Source: Bordetella parapertussis (lineage in GTDB: Bacteria > Pseudomonadota > Gammaproteobacteria > Burkholderiales > SG8-39). From it: DNA of 6,828 bases. Position 1 is the first letter of the stretch. Every line of letters starts with the position of its first letter. Shown here one piece after another: positions 1-6,828 of this stretch. The position numbers and the translations under genes were made by a program. The stretch spans positions 1 to 6,828 of the forward strand of contig CAMBSA010000099.1 in the NCBI GenBank assembly GCA_945869935.1, given 5' to 3'. The notes beneath the pieces are model-generated. The model was not told the origin of the DNA. It saw only the letters and a program-made list of their open reading frames with translations, and searched no databases.

Positions 1-116
<116 letters not shown>

Positions 117-139
117 TATCTAAACAAATCTCACTGTCG

Positions 140-685
140 ATGAAAAACCCTGGCGGCATCGACGAGGAATCTCTCGCCCTGTTTCTCAAGGCGACATCGG
201 GCACAATCCCGATACCCGTCTCTAACAGGGTCAACCACCCTCAAGTACCGCCGCCGCCGTTACCGGTCCAGTCCCTGCTGGATGAGCACTATGCACTAAC
301 CGAGAGTATTGATGCGCCGATATCCGTGGACCACGCTCTGGACGGCGGAGATGAACCCGTGTTCCTGCGTCACGGAATCCCCCGGAGCGTACTGCGAAAG
401 TTGCGGCGCGCGCATTGGGTCGCACAGGACGCGCTGGACCTTCACGGACTCAATCGGGAACAGGCAAGAGTTGCACTCGCGGAATTTCTCAAGCGCAACC
501 ACCGACTTGGTCACCGGTGTGTGCGGGTGATCCACGGGAAAGGCCTAGGATCTCCGGGGAAAGAGGCCGTATTGAAAGCCAAGGTCAAAACCTGGCTCGC
601 TTTCAGAGACGATGTCCTAGCCTACTGTCAGGCGCCTGCACGGTTAGGAGGAAGTGGCGCCCTTCTCGTTCTTTTGAAGGGATAA
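140..685 (+). CDS. Stand-alone Smr-domain protein (SmrA/SmrB-like endonuclease family)
   Basis: This is a 181-residue soluble protein. Residues 1-60 are a Pro-rich, poorly structured lead with the run VPPPPLPVQ, typical of the proteobacterial small Smr proteins. The Smr domain covers about 95-181. It has the LDLHG motif at 99-103, HGKG at 132-135 (where SmrB-type nucleases usually have GRG) and a GGSGA strand-turn at 170-174 before the final hydrophobic strand. Smr domains act on nucleic acids: stand-alone forms have been described as DNA nicking enzymes, and E. coli SmrB cuts mRNA at collided ribosomes. Which of these applies here cannot be told from sequence. There is no MutS part. The ATG at 140 is preferred because the N-terminal DEESLALF segment matches the usual family start, although no clear Shine-Dalgarno sequence precedes it. 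The gene probably depends on trxB transcription. It faces glnB tail to tail across 56 bases, in which I see no convincing terminator. Confidence 0.9.
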   Translation: MKNPGGIDEESLALFLKATSGTIPIPVSNRVNHPQVPPPPLPVQSLLDEHYALTESIDAPISVDHALDGGDEPVFLRHGIPRSVLRKLRRAHWVAQDALDLHGLNREQARVALAEFLKRNHRLGHRCVRVIHGKGLGSPGKEAVLKAKVKTWLAFRDDVLAYCQAPARLGGSGALLVLLKG

Positions 686-741
686 GACTCGTCCCGCACT
701 TCGCGGAATTAGTCAGCAGCCAAAAAACTGACCGCAATGGT

Positions 742-1128
<387 letters not shown>

Positions 1129-1150
1129 TCACGCAGGCCGCTGTACGAAA

Positions 1151-1187
1151 GGAAGGCATATCAGCACTGACTTTGCGCGATGCTTCC
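1151..1187. repeat. Imperfect inverted repeat in the divergent glnB/acyltransferase intergenic region
   Basis: The left arm GGAAGGCAT (1151-1159) pairs with the right arm ATGCTTCC (1180-1187), with one bulged G, giving eight base pairs around a 20-base loop. Inside the loop a smaller inverted repeat, TCAG-CA-CTGA, lies at 1161-1170. There is no T-run after either arm, so it does not look like an intrinsic terminator. It sits between the two divergent genes, upstream of the likely glnB promoter, and could be an operator or chance pairing. Confidence 0.35.
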
Positions 1188-1241
1188 TGCCCCCTCCACT
1201 GATTAGAACGGGCAACACTCTCGAAATTGAGACGACATCGT

Positions 1242-2387
1242 ATGAAAGATAAAACGACTGAACCCCCCGCCGTATCGAGGGTGATCGAGACTCTCAGCAC
1301 CGTAGGATCCGCCGACTGGAATGCACTTGCGGGAGACAATCCGTTCGTACGCCATGAATTTCTCAGCGCGCTGGAAGCATCCGGATGTGTGAGTGAGCAG
1401 ACGGGATGGGCACCGAGGCACATGACGCATTGGCGCAAAGATCAACTTGTTGCCGCGATGCCGCTTTATCTCAAATTTCATTCGTACGGAGAATACGTCT
1501 TCGATTGGGCGTGGGCAGATGCCTATCAACGACATGGCTTCCCCTATTATCCGAAACTGCTTTCAGCCATTCCGTTTTCGCCGGTAACCGGACCACGGCT
1601 ACTCGCGAATGAGCCGTCATTAAGGACGCTCTTGCTCCAGTCCGCGCTTGACCTCGCAAACGAGGGTTCATCCCTGCACGTACTTTTCCCCGAAGATAAC
1701 GAAGTAGAAATGCTGGAGGCCGGCGGCATGATGATCCGTCGCGGCGTTCAGTTTCATTGGCGTAACATCGGCTACAAAACGTTTGACGAGTTTCTTGGAA
1801 CCCTCTCCCACGACAAGCGGAAAAAAATAAAACAGGAGCGACGCAAGGTAAGTGAATCAGGCGTCCGGTGCATTCGAATTGCAGGGTCGGATATCCGACC
1901 GGACGACTGGCGCTTTTTCAACCGTTGCTACAGAAATACCTATCGCGCACATCATTCGACCCCGTATCTGAATCTGGAGTTCTTTGAACGAATCGGTACG
2001 TCGATGCCCGAAAACCTGATGCTCGTCATCGCTGAACTGGACGGGGTCAGGATCGCGAGCACCCTGAACGTATTCAACGGAAACACTCTATACGGTCGAT
2101 ACTGGGGGGCCACTGAACATGTACCCATTCTGCATTTCGAGGCCTGCTACTATCAGGCAATCGAGTTTTGCATCGAGAGAGGCATAGCACTATTCGAGGG
2201 CGGTGCCCAAGGTGAGCACAAGCTGGCACGAGGCTTTTTGCCGGTACAGACCCGATCGTTCCACTGGCTGAAGCACGAAGGATTTGCAGACGCGGTAGAG
2301 CGCTTCCTCGCTCGCGAAGCGTCGGGAATCGACCGCTATGTGGACGAATTGAGCGACAGATCGCCGTTCAAGCAATCAACGTCTTGA
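1242..2387 (+). CDS. Predicted N-acyltransferase, FemAB-like / GNAT fold (COG3146, formerly DUF482)
   Basis: This is a 381-residue cytoplasmic protein with no signal peptide or membrane segment. Landmarks from the ATG at 1242 are [13 protein letters not shown] (33-45), GWAPRHM (55-61), the aromatic stretch [14 protein letters not shown] (82-95), a basic [12 protein letters not shown] segment (191-202), YGRYWGA (284-290), and [15 protein letters not shown] (318-332) just after a long helix. This order is that of the COG3146 family, which is predicted to have a double GNAT fold related to FemAB peptidyl and acyl transferases. Its substrate has not been established to my knowledge. The name 'peptidoglycan biosynthesis protein' sometimes given to it is a fold-based guess. 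An in-frame TTG at 1227 would add five residues (LRRHR). The ATG is preferred because a rare start and no better ribosome site speak against the TTG. The neighbours give no functional clue. Its last codons overlap ppa tail to tail. Confidence 0.85.
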   Translation: MKDKTTEPPAVSRVIETLSTVGSADWNALAGDNPFVRHEFLSALEASGCVSEQTGWAPRHMTHWRKDQLVAAMPLYLKFHSYGEYVFDWAWADAYQRHGFPYYPKLLSAIPFSPVTGPRLLANEPSLRTLLLQSALDLANEGSSLHVLFPEDNEVEMLEAGGMMIRRGVQFHWRNIGYKTFDEFLGTLSHDKRKKIKQERRKVSESGVRCIRIAGSDIRPDDWRFFNRCYRNTYRAHHSTPYLNLEFFERIGTSMPENLMLVIAELDGVRIASTLNVFNGNTLYGRYWGATEHVPILHFEACYYQAIEFCIERGIALFEGGAQGEHKLARGFLPVQTRSFHWLKHEGFADAVERFLAREASGIDRYVDELSDRSPFKQSTS

Positions 2388-2912
2388 ACGCAAATACCGG
2401 TCGACTCCGTCAGCGATTTCCTTCTTGGCCTCTTCGGGTCCCACCCAACCGGAAACCCGTACCCACTTGTCAGGCTCCAGGTCCTTGTAGTGCTCGAAGA
2501 AGTGCTTGATCTGGTCAAGCGTCGCTTGGGGGACTTCTCTGACAGTCGCAATTCCCCGGTAAAGCGAAGACAACTTGTCGATCGGTACCGCGAGAAGTTT
2601 TGTGTCATCCCCTGCTTCGTCTTCCATCTTCAGCATTCCGACTGGCCTGCACCGAACCACTACCCCGGTTATGACAGGCATTGGCGAAAGCACGAGAACA
2701 TCCACCGGGTCGCCATCCCCGGAAAGCGTTCCGGGGATATAACCGTAATTGCAAGGATAGTGCATTGCCGTCGAAAGAAAGCGGTCCACAAAAACTGCTC
2801 CGGTTTCCTTGTCGACTTCGTACTTGATGGGATCCGCATTCATCGGAATTTCAATGATGACGTTGAAGTCATTCGGCAGATCGCTACCCGCGGTAACACG
2901 GTCAAGATTCAT
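2376..2912 (-). CDS. ppa: Inorganic pyrophosphatase (family I)
   Basis: This 178-residue protein hydrolyses pyrophosphate to two phosphates with Mg2+ in the cytoplasm, pulling biosynthetic reactions such as nucleic-acid synthesis and tRNA charging forward. The family signature DGDPVD is at 66-71, giving the metal ligands Asp66, Asp68 and Asp71. The other active-site residues all appear in the expected places: Glu21, Lys30, Glu32, Arg44, Tyr52, Tyr56, Asp98, Asp103, Lys105, Tyr142 and Lys143. They are offset by one from E. coli Ppa numbering. The length is that of the bacterial hexameric enzyme. The ATG at 2912 has only a weak GAG upstream. The gene follows rhlE on the same strand after 60 bases, so read-through from rhlE is possible, and no clear promoter of its own is visible. 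Its final 12 bases, including the stop, overlap the end of the acyltransferase gene on the other strand. Confidence 0.97.
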   Translation of the reverse strand: MNLDRVTAGSDLPNDFNVIIEIPMNADPIKYEVDKETGAVFVDRFLSTAMHYPCNYGYIPGTLSGDGDPVDVLVLSPMPVITGVVVRCRPVGMLKMEDEAGDDTKLLAVPIDKLSSLYRGIATVREVPQATLDQIKHFFEHYKDLEPDKWVRVSGWVGPEEAKKEIADGVDRYLRSRR

Positions 2913-2972
2913 CGATTTAACTCAACGATTGCAAACTGCAAGGATGTCCATCTGCGACCATTCGAACTGCCC

Positions 2973-4439
2973 TCAGCGAACGGCCTTCTTGAATGGCATT
3001 CCACCGAGCAGAGCCGCAACGGGCTGTGATGGCCTCTTCGCGGATGCCTGGACCGTCTCGGACTTTTCCGTGGCAACCGTATCGCCCGGGCGATACGGTT
3101 GACTGAAGATGGGATCGGCCGGCGCCTTGGGCGGTGCCGATCTGGGCTCGCTACGCCGAGGCGGACGCTCGCCTCCTCCACCCGCCAATGCGTCACGGCC
3201 ACGACCGCGGTCGCGGTCGCCGCCTCCTCGTCCGCCACGCTCGTCTCGACGCTCAGGAGACGGCATCAGCGTACTCACATCGCCCGCACCCGCACCAAAG
3301 CCGGCGACAATATCGCGCTCGATCTTGATTTTGATTGTCTTCTCGATCGCCTCGAGTCGCTCGTGCTCCTCCGGGCAAACCAGCGAAATCGCCTCGCCCG
3401 TCGCACCGGCGCGACCGGTGCGGCCTATCCGGTGTACATAGTCTTCCGGGGACGAGGGCAACTCAAAATTCACGACGCACGGTAATCCTTCGATATCAAG
3501 ACCTCGGGCGGCTACGTCCGTGGCGACCAGAACACGAACCTTCCCGTCCTTGAACTCCGCAAGTGCGGCCGTCCGCTCAGCCTGCGTCTTGTCGCCGTGA
3601 ATCGCTGCCGCATGGACTCCATCGCGGTTAAGTTGATACGCAAGCCGGTTCGCACCGAGACGCGTGGCACAGAAGACGAGCAACTGGCCTAATTCGCGGC
3701 TCTGCACTAGGTGCGTCAACAGTTCGCGTTTGCGCTCCCGTGCAACCGGGATTACGCAGTGTCGGATAAGTTCAGCAGCAGCATTTCGACGCGCCACCTG
3801 AATCTGTACCGGATCATGCAAAAACGCGTCAGCGAGCGTGCGGATTTCCGCCGAAAATGTCGCTGAAAAAAGCAAATTTTGCCGCTTTTTGGGAAGCAGT
3901 GACATGATACGTTTGACGTCGGGAATGAACCCCATGTCAAGCATGCGATCCGCCTCATCAAGCACGAAAGCATCCACCTGACCCAGGTTCAGCGTCTTCT
4001 GCTGTACGTGATCGAGAAGACGGCCTGGCGTTGCAACCAGAACTTCGACCCCTCGACGCAATGCCTGAGTCTGTGGGTCCATGTTCATCCCGCCGTACAC
4101 GACCGTCACGCGAACGGGAAGGTATTTGGCGTACGTCCGGAAGCTTTCCTCAACCTGAACCGCGAGCTCGCGAGTTGGCGTCAGAACCAAAACCCGGACC
4201 GGATGGCGAGCCGGCGAGGCGCTCGTGTTCGCGTGCCGGGAGAGTCGGTGAAGCAGGGGCAGCGCAAACGCCGCCGTCTTCCCGGTACCCGTCTGGGCAC
4301 CGCCCAGAACATCACGCCCCTCCATCACAAGAGGTATCGCTTGCGCCTGAATGGGCGTCGGCTCTGAATATCCCTGCTCCTCAACTGCCTTGAGAAGTTC
4401 GGGAAGTAATCCAAGTTCAGCGAAACTGGGCAAAGGCAC
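2973..4439 (-). CDS. rhlE: DEAD-box ATP-dependent RNA helicase, RhlE type
   Basis: This is a 488-residue protein with every DEAD-box motif intact: Q motif Phe6 and GYSEPTPIQ (23-31), Walker A AQTGTGKT (48-55), PTREL (88-92), TPGR (137-140), DEAD (161-164), SAT (192-194), LVFCAT (254-259), ATDVAARGLD (306-315) and HRIGRTGR (336-343). The family unwinds short RNA duplexes using ATP. RhlE proteins are linked to ribosome assembly, RNA decay and cold growth. Residues about 395-440 form a disordered Arg/Gly-rich tail that probably binds RNA. The end carries DPIFSQPYRPGD (442-453) and ALLGGMPFKKAVR (476-488), a layout I associate with betaproteobacterial RhlE. The start is GTG, chosen because SFAELGL close to the N-terminus fits the family. 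A GGAG lies only one base before it, an unusually tight spacing. The gene is transcribed divergently from the ABC-F gene and lies upstream of ppa. SrmB or DbpA identity is less likely. Confidence 0.93.
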   Translation of the reverse strand: MPLPSFAELGLLPELLKAVEEQGYSEPTPIQAQAIPLVMEGRDVLGGAQTGTGKTAAFALPLLHRLSRHANTSASPARHPVRVLVLTPTRELAVQVEESFRTYAKYLPVRVTVVYGGMNMDPQTQALRRGVEVLVATPGRLLDHVQQKTLNLGQVDAFVLDEADRMLDMGFIPDVKRIMSLLPKKRQNLLFSATFSAEIRTLADAFLHDPVQIQVARRNAAAELIRHCVIPVARERKRELLTHLVQSRELGQLLVFCATRLGANRLAYQLNRDGVHAAAIHGDKTQAERTAALAEFKDGKVRVLVATDVAARGLDIEGLPCVVNFELPSSPEDYVHRIGRTGRAGATGEAISLVCPEEHERLEAIEKTIKIKIERDIVAGFGAGAGDVSTLMPSPERRDERGGRGGGDRDRGRGRDALAGGGGERPPRRSEPRSAPPKAPADPIFSQPYRPGDTVATEKSETVQASAKRPSQPVAALLGGMPFKKAVR

Positions 4440-4525
4440 GCTCCGATCTGCGACTCCGCAATCCTGCGCGGACCGGAAGACATTGAAACAACGCGGACAG
4501 CAGGATTTGCGGACTAATTTTCTGA

Positions 4526-4534
4526 ATTATATCA
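4526..4534 (-). promoter_or_regulatory. Probable extended -10 promoter of rhlE
   Basis: On the minus strand this reads TGATATAAT, a perfect TGn-TATAAT extended -10 inside the most AT-rich patch of the intergenic region. The predicted start of transcription is near 4519, leaving a leader of about 80 bases before the GTG. No good -35 hexamer is seen at 16-18 bases. The plus strand shows CTGA-ATTATA-TCAG at 4522-4535, a short inverted repeat centred on the -10, which may be chance or a small operator. Confidence 0.6.
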
Positions 4535-4573
4535 GTTATTTCCACCAATCAGGCCTAGCACCGATCCGTCTGC

Positions 4574-4577
4574 GAGG
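4574..4577 (+). promoter_or_regulatory. Shine-Dalgarno-like GAGG before an alternative upstream start of the ABC-F gene
   Basis: GAGG stands five bases before an in-frame ATG at 4583, 54 bases upstream of the start favoured by homology at 4637. By contrast, no ribosome site is visible before 4637. If this site is used, the protein gains the 18-residue leader MRQSRPFATHIESSYQAF. It may equally be a chance match. Confidence 0.3.
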
Positions 4578-4636
4578 TCGGCATGAGACAATCGCGCCCC
4601 TTCGCGACTCACATAGAATCTTCCTACCAAGCGTTC

Positions 4637-6559
4637 ATGATCTCACTTCGCGATGTCACCCTGGCACGCGGTGCCAAACGCCTCTTCGAAGGTGCCAGCC
4701 TCGCCTTTTTCCCTGGACAGCGCATCGGCGTCGTCGGTCCCAACGGAAGCGGAAAATCCTCGTTCTTCGCCATGCTGCTCGGCCAGCTTCATCCGGACCG
4801 GGGCGACCTGGACATTCCCGCTGCGTTTGCTGTCGAGCATGTCGCACAGGAAACACCGGGTGTCGCTCAAGCGGCCATCGAATACGTGTTGGACGGCGAC
4901 CTGGAACTCCGCCTTGCCGAGCGTGAAATGACGGAGGCAGAAGCAGCGCACGGCGACGATGCAGACAGCACGGCCGCAGGGGAACGGATTGCACACGCTC
5001 ACGAACGCTACACCGAACTTGGCGGTTGGGAGGCGCGGAGTCGTGCTGCGACACTCCTCGCCGGGCTCGGAGTGCAAAGCAGCGACCATGACCGCGCGGT
5101 CGCGGAATTGTCGGGCGGCATGCGCATGCGGCTCAACCTTGCGCGAGCGCTTATGCGGCGATCGGACGTGCTGCTTCTGGACGAACCCACGAATCACCTG
5201 GATCTCGACGCCGTTTTCTGGCTGGAGGAATGGCTGGTCGGATACAAGGGAACACTTTTTCTCGTGTCTCATGACCGGGAGTTCCTCGATGCAACCGCCA
5301 ACAACATTCTGCACTTCGATCACGGCAAGCTGCGCCTTTATCGGGGCACATACACCCAATTCGAAATCCAGCTCTCCAGTGCACTCGAGCAGCAGCAATC
5401 GGTTCATGACGCGCAGACAAGGCGCGTGGCGGAATTGCAGCAATTCATTGACCGCTTTCGCGCAAAGGCAACCAAAGCACGTCAGGCACAGAGCCGCCTG
5501 AAAGCGCTTGAGCGCATGGAGCTCATCGCGCCTGCACACGTCGACTCGCCTTTCCGGTTCCGGTTTCGCGAATTCCCCGGCAGCCCCGATCCGGTGCTCG
5601 CACTGGACAACATTTCGGTCGGGTACGGGAACACACCGGTACTCACCGGCATAAAGCTTGAAATTCGCAACGGCGCACGCCTGGGGATTCTCGGTCGCAA
5701 CGGGGCTGGCAAATCCACGCTCGTGAAGATGCTCGCGGGCATGCTGCCCGAGCTTTCCGGTACGCGCGTGGACGGCAGAAACCTGCGCATCGGCTATTTC
5801 GCGCAACATCAGGTGGACGCGATCGATTCCGAAGCCAACCCTCTGCTGCAAATTCAACGGCGTGACCGCAATGTGAGGGAGCAGGTTCTGCGGGACTTCC
5901 TCGGCGGTTTTGGCTTTGTGGGCGATATGGCGCTCGAACCGGCGCGCGATTTTTCGGGCGGTGAGCGCGCCCGCCTTGCACTCGCACTTCTCGTTTGGGA
6001 CCGACCGAACCTGCTCCTGCTCGACGAGCCGACGAACCATCTCGATATCGATATGCGTGAGGCCCTTGCGGAAGCCTTGCAGGAATACGAAGGTGCCCTG
6101 ATCCTCGTGTCCCACGACCGACACTTGCTTCGCACCTGCGCCGACGAACTGTGCCTCGTTCGAAACGGACAAGTGGAAGCGTTCGAGGGCGACCTGGACG
6201 ATTACCGCGATACCCTGGCGAGGGACAAGTCAGGCAGGAACTCCACTAGCGGCGCCAGCAGGAAAGACGAGCGCAAGCGCGAAGCGGCCGAACGCCAGTC
6301 GCGCGCCAACGAGCGCAAGCCGCTTGGGAAAAAACTCGAGCGCCTCGAAGTCGAACTGAAGAAGCTCCACGACGCCCAAAAAATCATCGCATCGAAATTG
6401 GCCGACGACGCGTTCTACAGCGGCGCGCCGGCCAGCGAAGTTGCGCTGGCTCTCAAAGAGCAGACCCGGCTCGCGCGCGAGGTAGAGCGATGCGAATCCG
6501 AATGGCTTGAGCTGACCGAAACCCTGGAAAAACTGGACTCGGATGCCCGGATCAATTGA
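4637..6559 (+). CDS. yheS: ABC-F family ATPase, YheS type (ribosome-associated, not a transporter)
   Basis: This 640-residue protein has two ATP-binding cassettes and no membrane segment. Cassette 1 has Walker A GPNGSGKS (34-41), LSGG (158-161), Walker B with LLLDEPTNHLDL (179-190) and switch His212. The linker, about 240-318, contains FRAKATKARQAQSR (274-287) and LERMELIAPAHVD (291-303), a strong YheS hallmark. Cassette 2 has GRNGAGKS (353-360), FSGG (439-442), LLDEPTNHLD (461-470) and His493. Residues about 543-638 form a charged coiled coil, as in YheS and Uup. ABC-F proteins bind the ribosomal E site and relieve stalled translation. YheS is thought to act in this way, but its exact role is less clear than that of EttA. 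The length is close to the approximately 637 residues of E. coli YheS. The start MISLRDVTLARG matches the family. An in-frame ATG at 4583 with a better ribosome site would add 18 residues. There is no sign of an antibiotic-resistance subtype. Confidence 0.93.
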   Translation: MISLRDVTLARGAKRLFEGASLAFFPGQRIGVVGPNGSGKSSFFAMLLGQLHPDRGDLDIPAAFAVEHVAQETPGVAQAAIEYVLDGDLELRLAEREMTEAEAAHGDDADSTAAGERIAHAHERYTELGGWEARSRAATLLAGLGVQSSDHDRAVAELSGGMRMRLNLARALMRRSDVLLLDEPTNHLDLDAVFWLEEWLVGYKGTLFLVSHDREFLDATANNILHFDHGKLRLYRGTYTQFEIQLSSALEQQQSVHDAQTRRVAELQQFIDRFRAKATKARQAQSRLKALERMELIAPAHVDSPFRFRFREFPGSPDPVLALDNISVGYGNTPVLTGIKLEIRNGARLGILGRNGAGKSTLVKMLAGMLPELSGTRVDGRNLRIGYFAQHQVDAIDSEANPLLQIQRRDRNVREQVLRDFLGGFGFVGDMALEPARDFSGGERARLALALLVWDRPNLLLLDEPTNHLDIDMREALAEALQEYEGALILVSHDRHLLRTCADELCLVRNGQVEAFEGDLDDYRDTLARDKSGRNSTSGASRKDERKREAAERQSRANERKPLGKKLERLEVELKKLHDAQKIIASKLADDAFYSGAPASEVALALKEQTRLAREVERCESEWLELTETLEKLDSDARIN

Positions 6560-6828
6560 GCGTTCGGGATGCTGCCCCGGGTACTGCATCCGGCAACAGC
6601 GCCTGCGGAAATTCAAGCCGGATATCCCATTCCGCACCACTCACCGACGACTGCAGCAGCTTGCACACGGAATGCAGAAGCCTGTCATCAAGGTTCAGGT
6701 TGAGGCCCTGCCCTGCGCTGGGCTGCAGGGAAAGCAGATAGGTACCGTCCTTGTTGAGGCCAGTTTGAATCTTTGACACCAGCACGGGCTCCGATCCGAG
6801 AGGACGAGCTCGGGCGACTTGGTCCTCA
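6552..6828 (-). CDS. Unrecognised protein, C-terminal fragment (5' end outside the window)
   Basis: The minus-strand frame stays open from the right edge of the window to a TGA at 6552-6554, giving 91 residues in view. I do not recognise the family. The visible part has an extended strand-like segment (GTYLLSLQP), a polar turn (GQGLNLNLDD), an amphipathic helix (RLLHSVCKLLQSS) and then AEWDIRLEFPQALL. A short disordered tail ends ASRTLN. This looks like a small alpha/beta domain with plausible composition, not random translation. No signal peptide or membrane helix is in view. An internal GTG at 6785 could start a 77-residue protein, but the frame continues upstream without a stop, so a longer gene is more likely. 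Its 3' end overlaps the ABC-F stop by eight bases, tail to tail. Competing plus-strand frames here are short and have no ribosome site. Confidence 0.55.
   Translation of the reverse strand, partial: EDQVARARPLGSEPVLVSKIQTGLNKDGTYLLSLQPSAGQGLNLNLDDRLLHSVCKLLQSSVSGAEWDIRLEFPQALLPDAVPGAASRTLN

Noticed and set aside
712..732. Hairpin GTCAG...CTGAC with an A-run between the Smr and glnB genes
   Set aside because: The stem is only five base pairs and the A-run (T-run on the other strand) lies in the loop, not after the stem, so it does not fit an intrinsic terminator.
2929..2941. Small inverted repeat TTGCA-AAC-TGCAA between rhlE and ppa
   Set aside because: The stem is five base pairs without a T-run on either strand. 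It is too short to call a terminator or an operator.
3165..3250. Repetitive GC-rich stretch of CGG and TCG units
   Set aside because: It is explained by the Arg/Gly/Asp-rich low-complexity tail of the RhlE helicase, so it is not an independent DNA repeat.
4643..6172. A 509-codon open frame on the strand opposite the ABC-F gene
   Set aside because: Its codons line up exactly with those of the sense gene. In that phase, antisense stops arise only from TTA, CTA and TCA sense codons, which this GC-rich gene avoids. The translation is Cys/His-rich with no recognisable domain, so it is a shadow.

Overview
The window is a piece of ordinary bacterial chromosome. The proteins most resemble those of a betaproteobacterium. 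Evidence for this is the RhlE-type helicase with an Arg/Gly-rich tail ending in a short Lys/Arg-rich motif, the E. coli-like GlnB, the YheS-type ABC-F protein, and a thioredoxin reductase followed by a stand-alone Smr protein. This placement comes from remembered family resemblance, not a database search. The DNA is moderately GC-rich. I see no insertion sequence, phage gene, CRISPR array, tRNA or rRNA.

Layout from left to right: the last 37 codons of thioredoxin reductase (trxB, +); a small Smr-domain protein 23 bases downstream (+); glnB, the nitrogen regulatory protein P-II (-), convergent with the Smr gene; a divergent intergenic region of about 160 bases holding a likely glnB promoter and an imperfect inverted repeat; a FemAB-like/COG3146 predicted N-acyltransferase (+); inorganic pyrophosphatase ppa (-), whose 3' end overlaps the acyltransferase by 12 bases; a DEAD-box RNA helicase of the RhlE type (-), 60 bases upstream of ppa; a divergent intergenic region of about 200 bases with a strong extended -10 element for the helicase; a YheS-type ABC-F ATPase (+); and the 3' end of an unrecognised gene on the minus strand that runs off the right edge. 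No stretch of more than 300 bases lacks a gene.

The genes do not form one pathway. They are housekeeping functions: thiol redox balance, nucleic-acid or ribosome maintenance (Smr, RhlE, ABC-F), nitrogen sensing (GlnB) and pyrophosphate removal (Ppa). Likely transcription units are trxB-smr, glnB alone, the acyltransferase alone, rhlE with or without ppa, and the ABC-F gene alone. Three RNA- or ribosome-related proteins (Smr, RhlE, ABC-F) lie within 7 kb, but they are in separate transcription units, so I do not read them as a system. I found no convincing new biological system. The items most worth a second look are the uncharacterised acyltransferase, the inverted repeat next to the glnB promoter, the leader and start region of rhlE, the conflict over the ABC-F start codon, and the unidentified gene fragment at the right edge.
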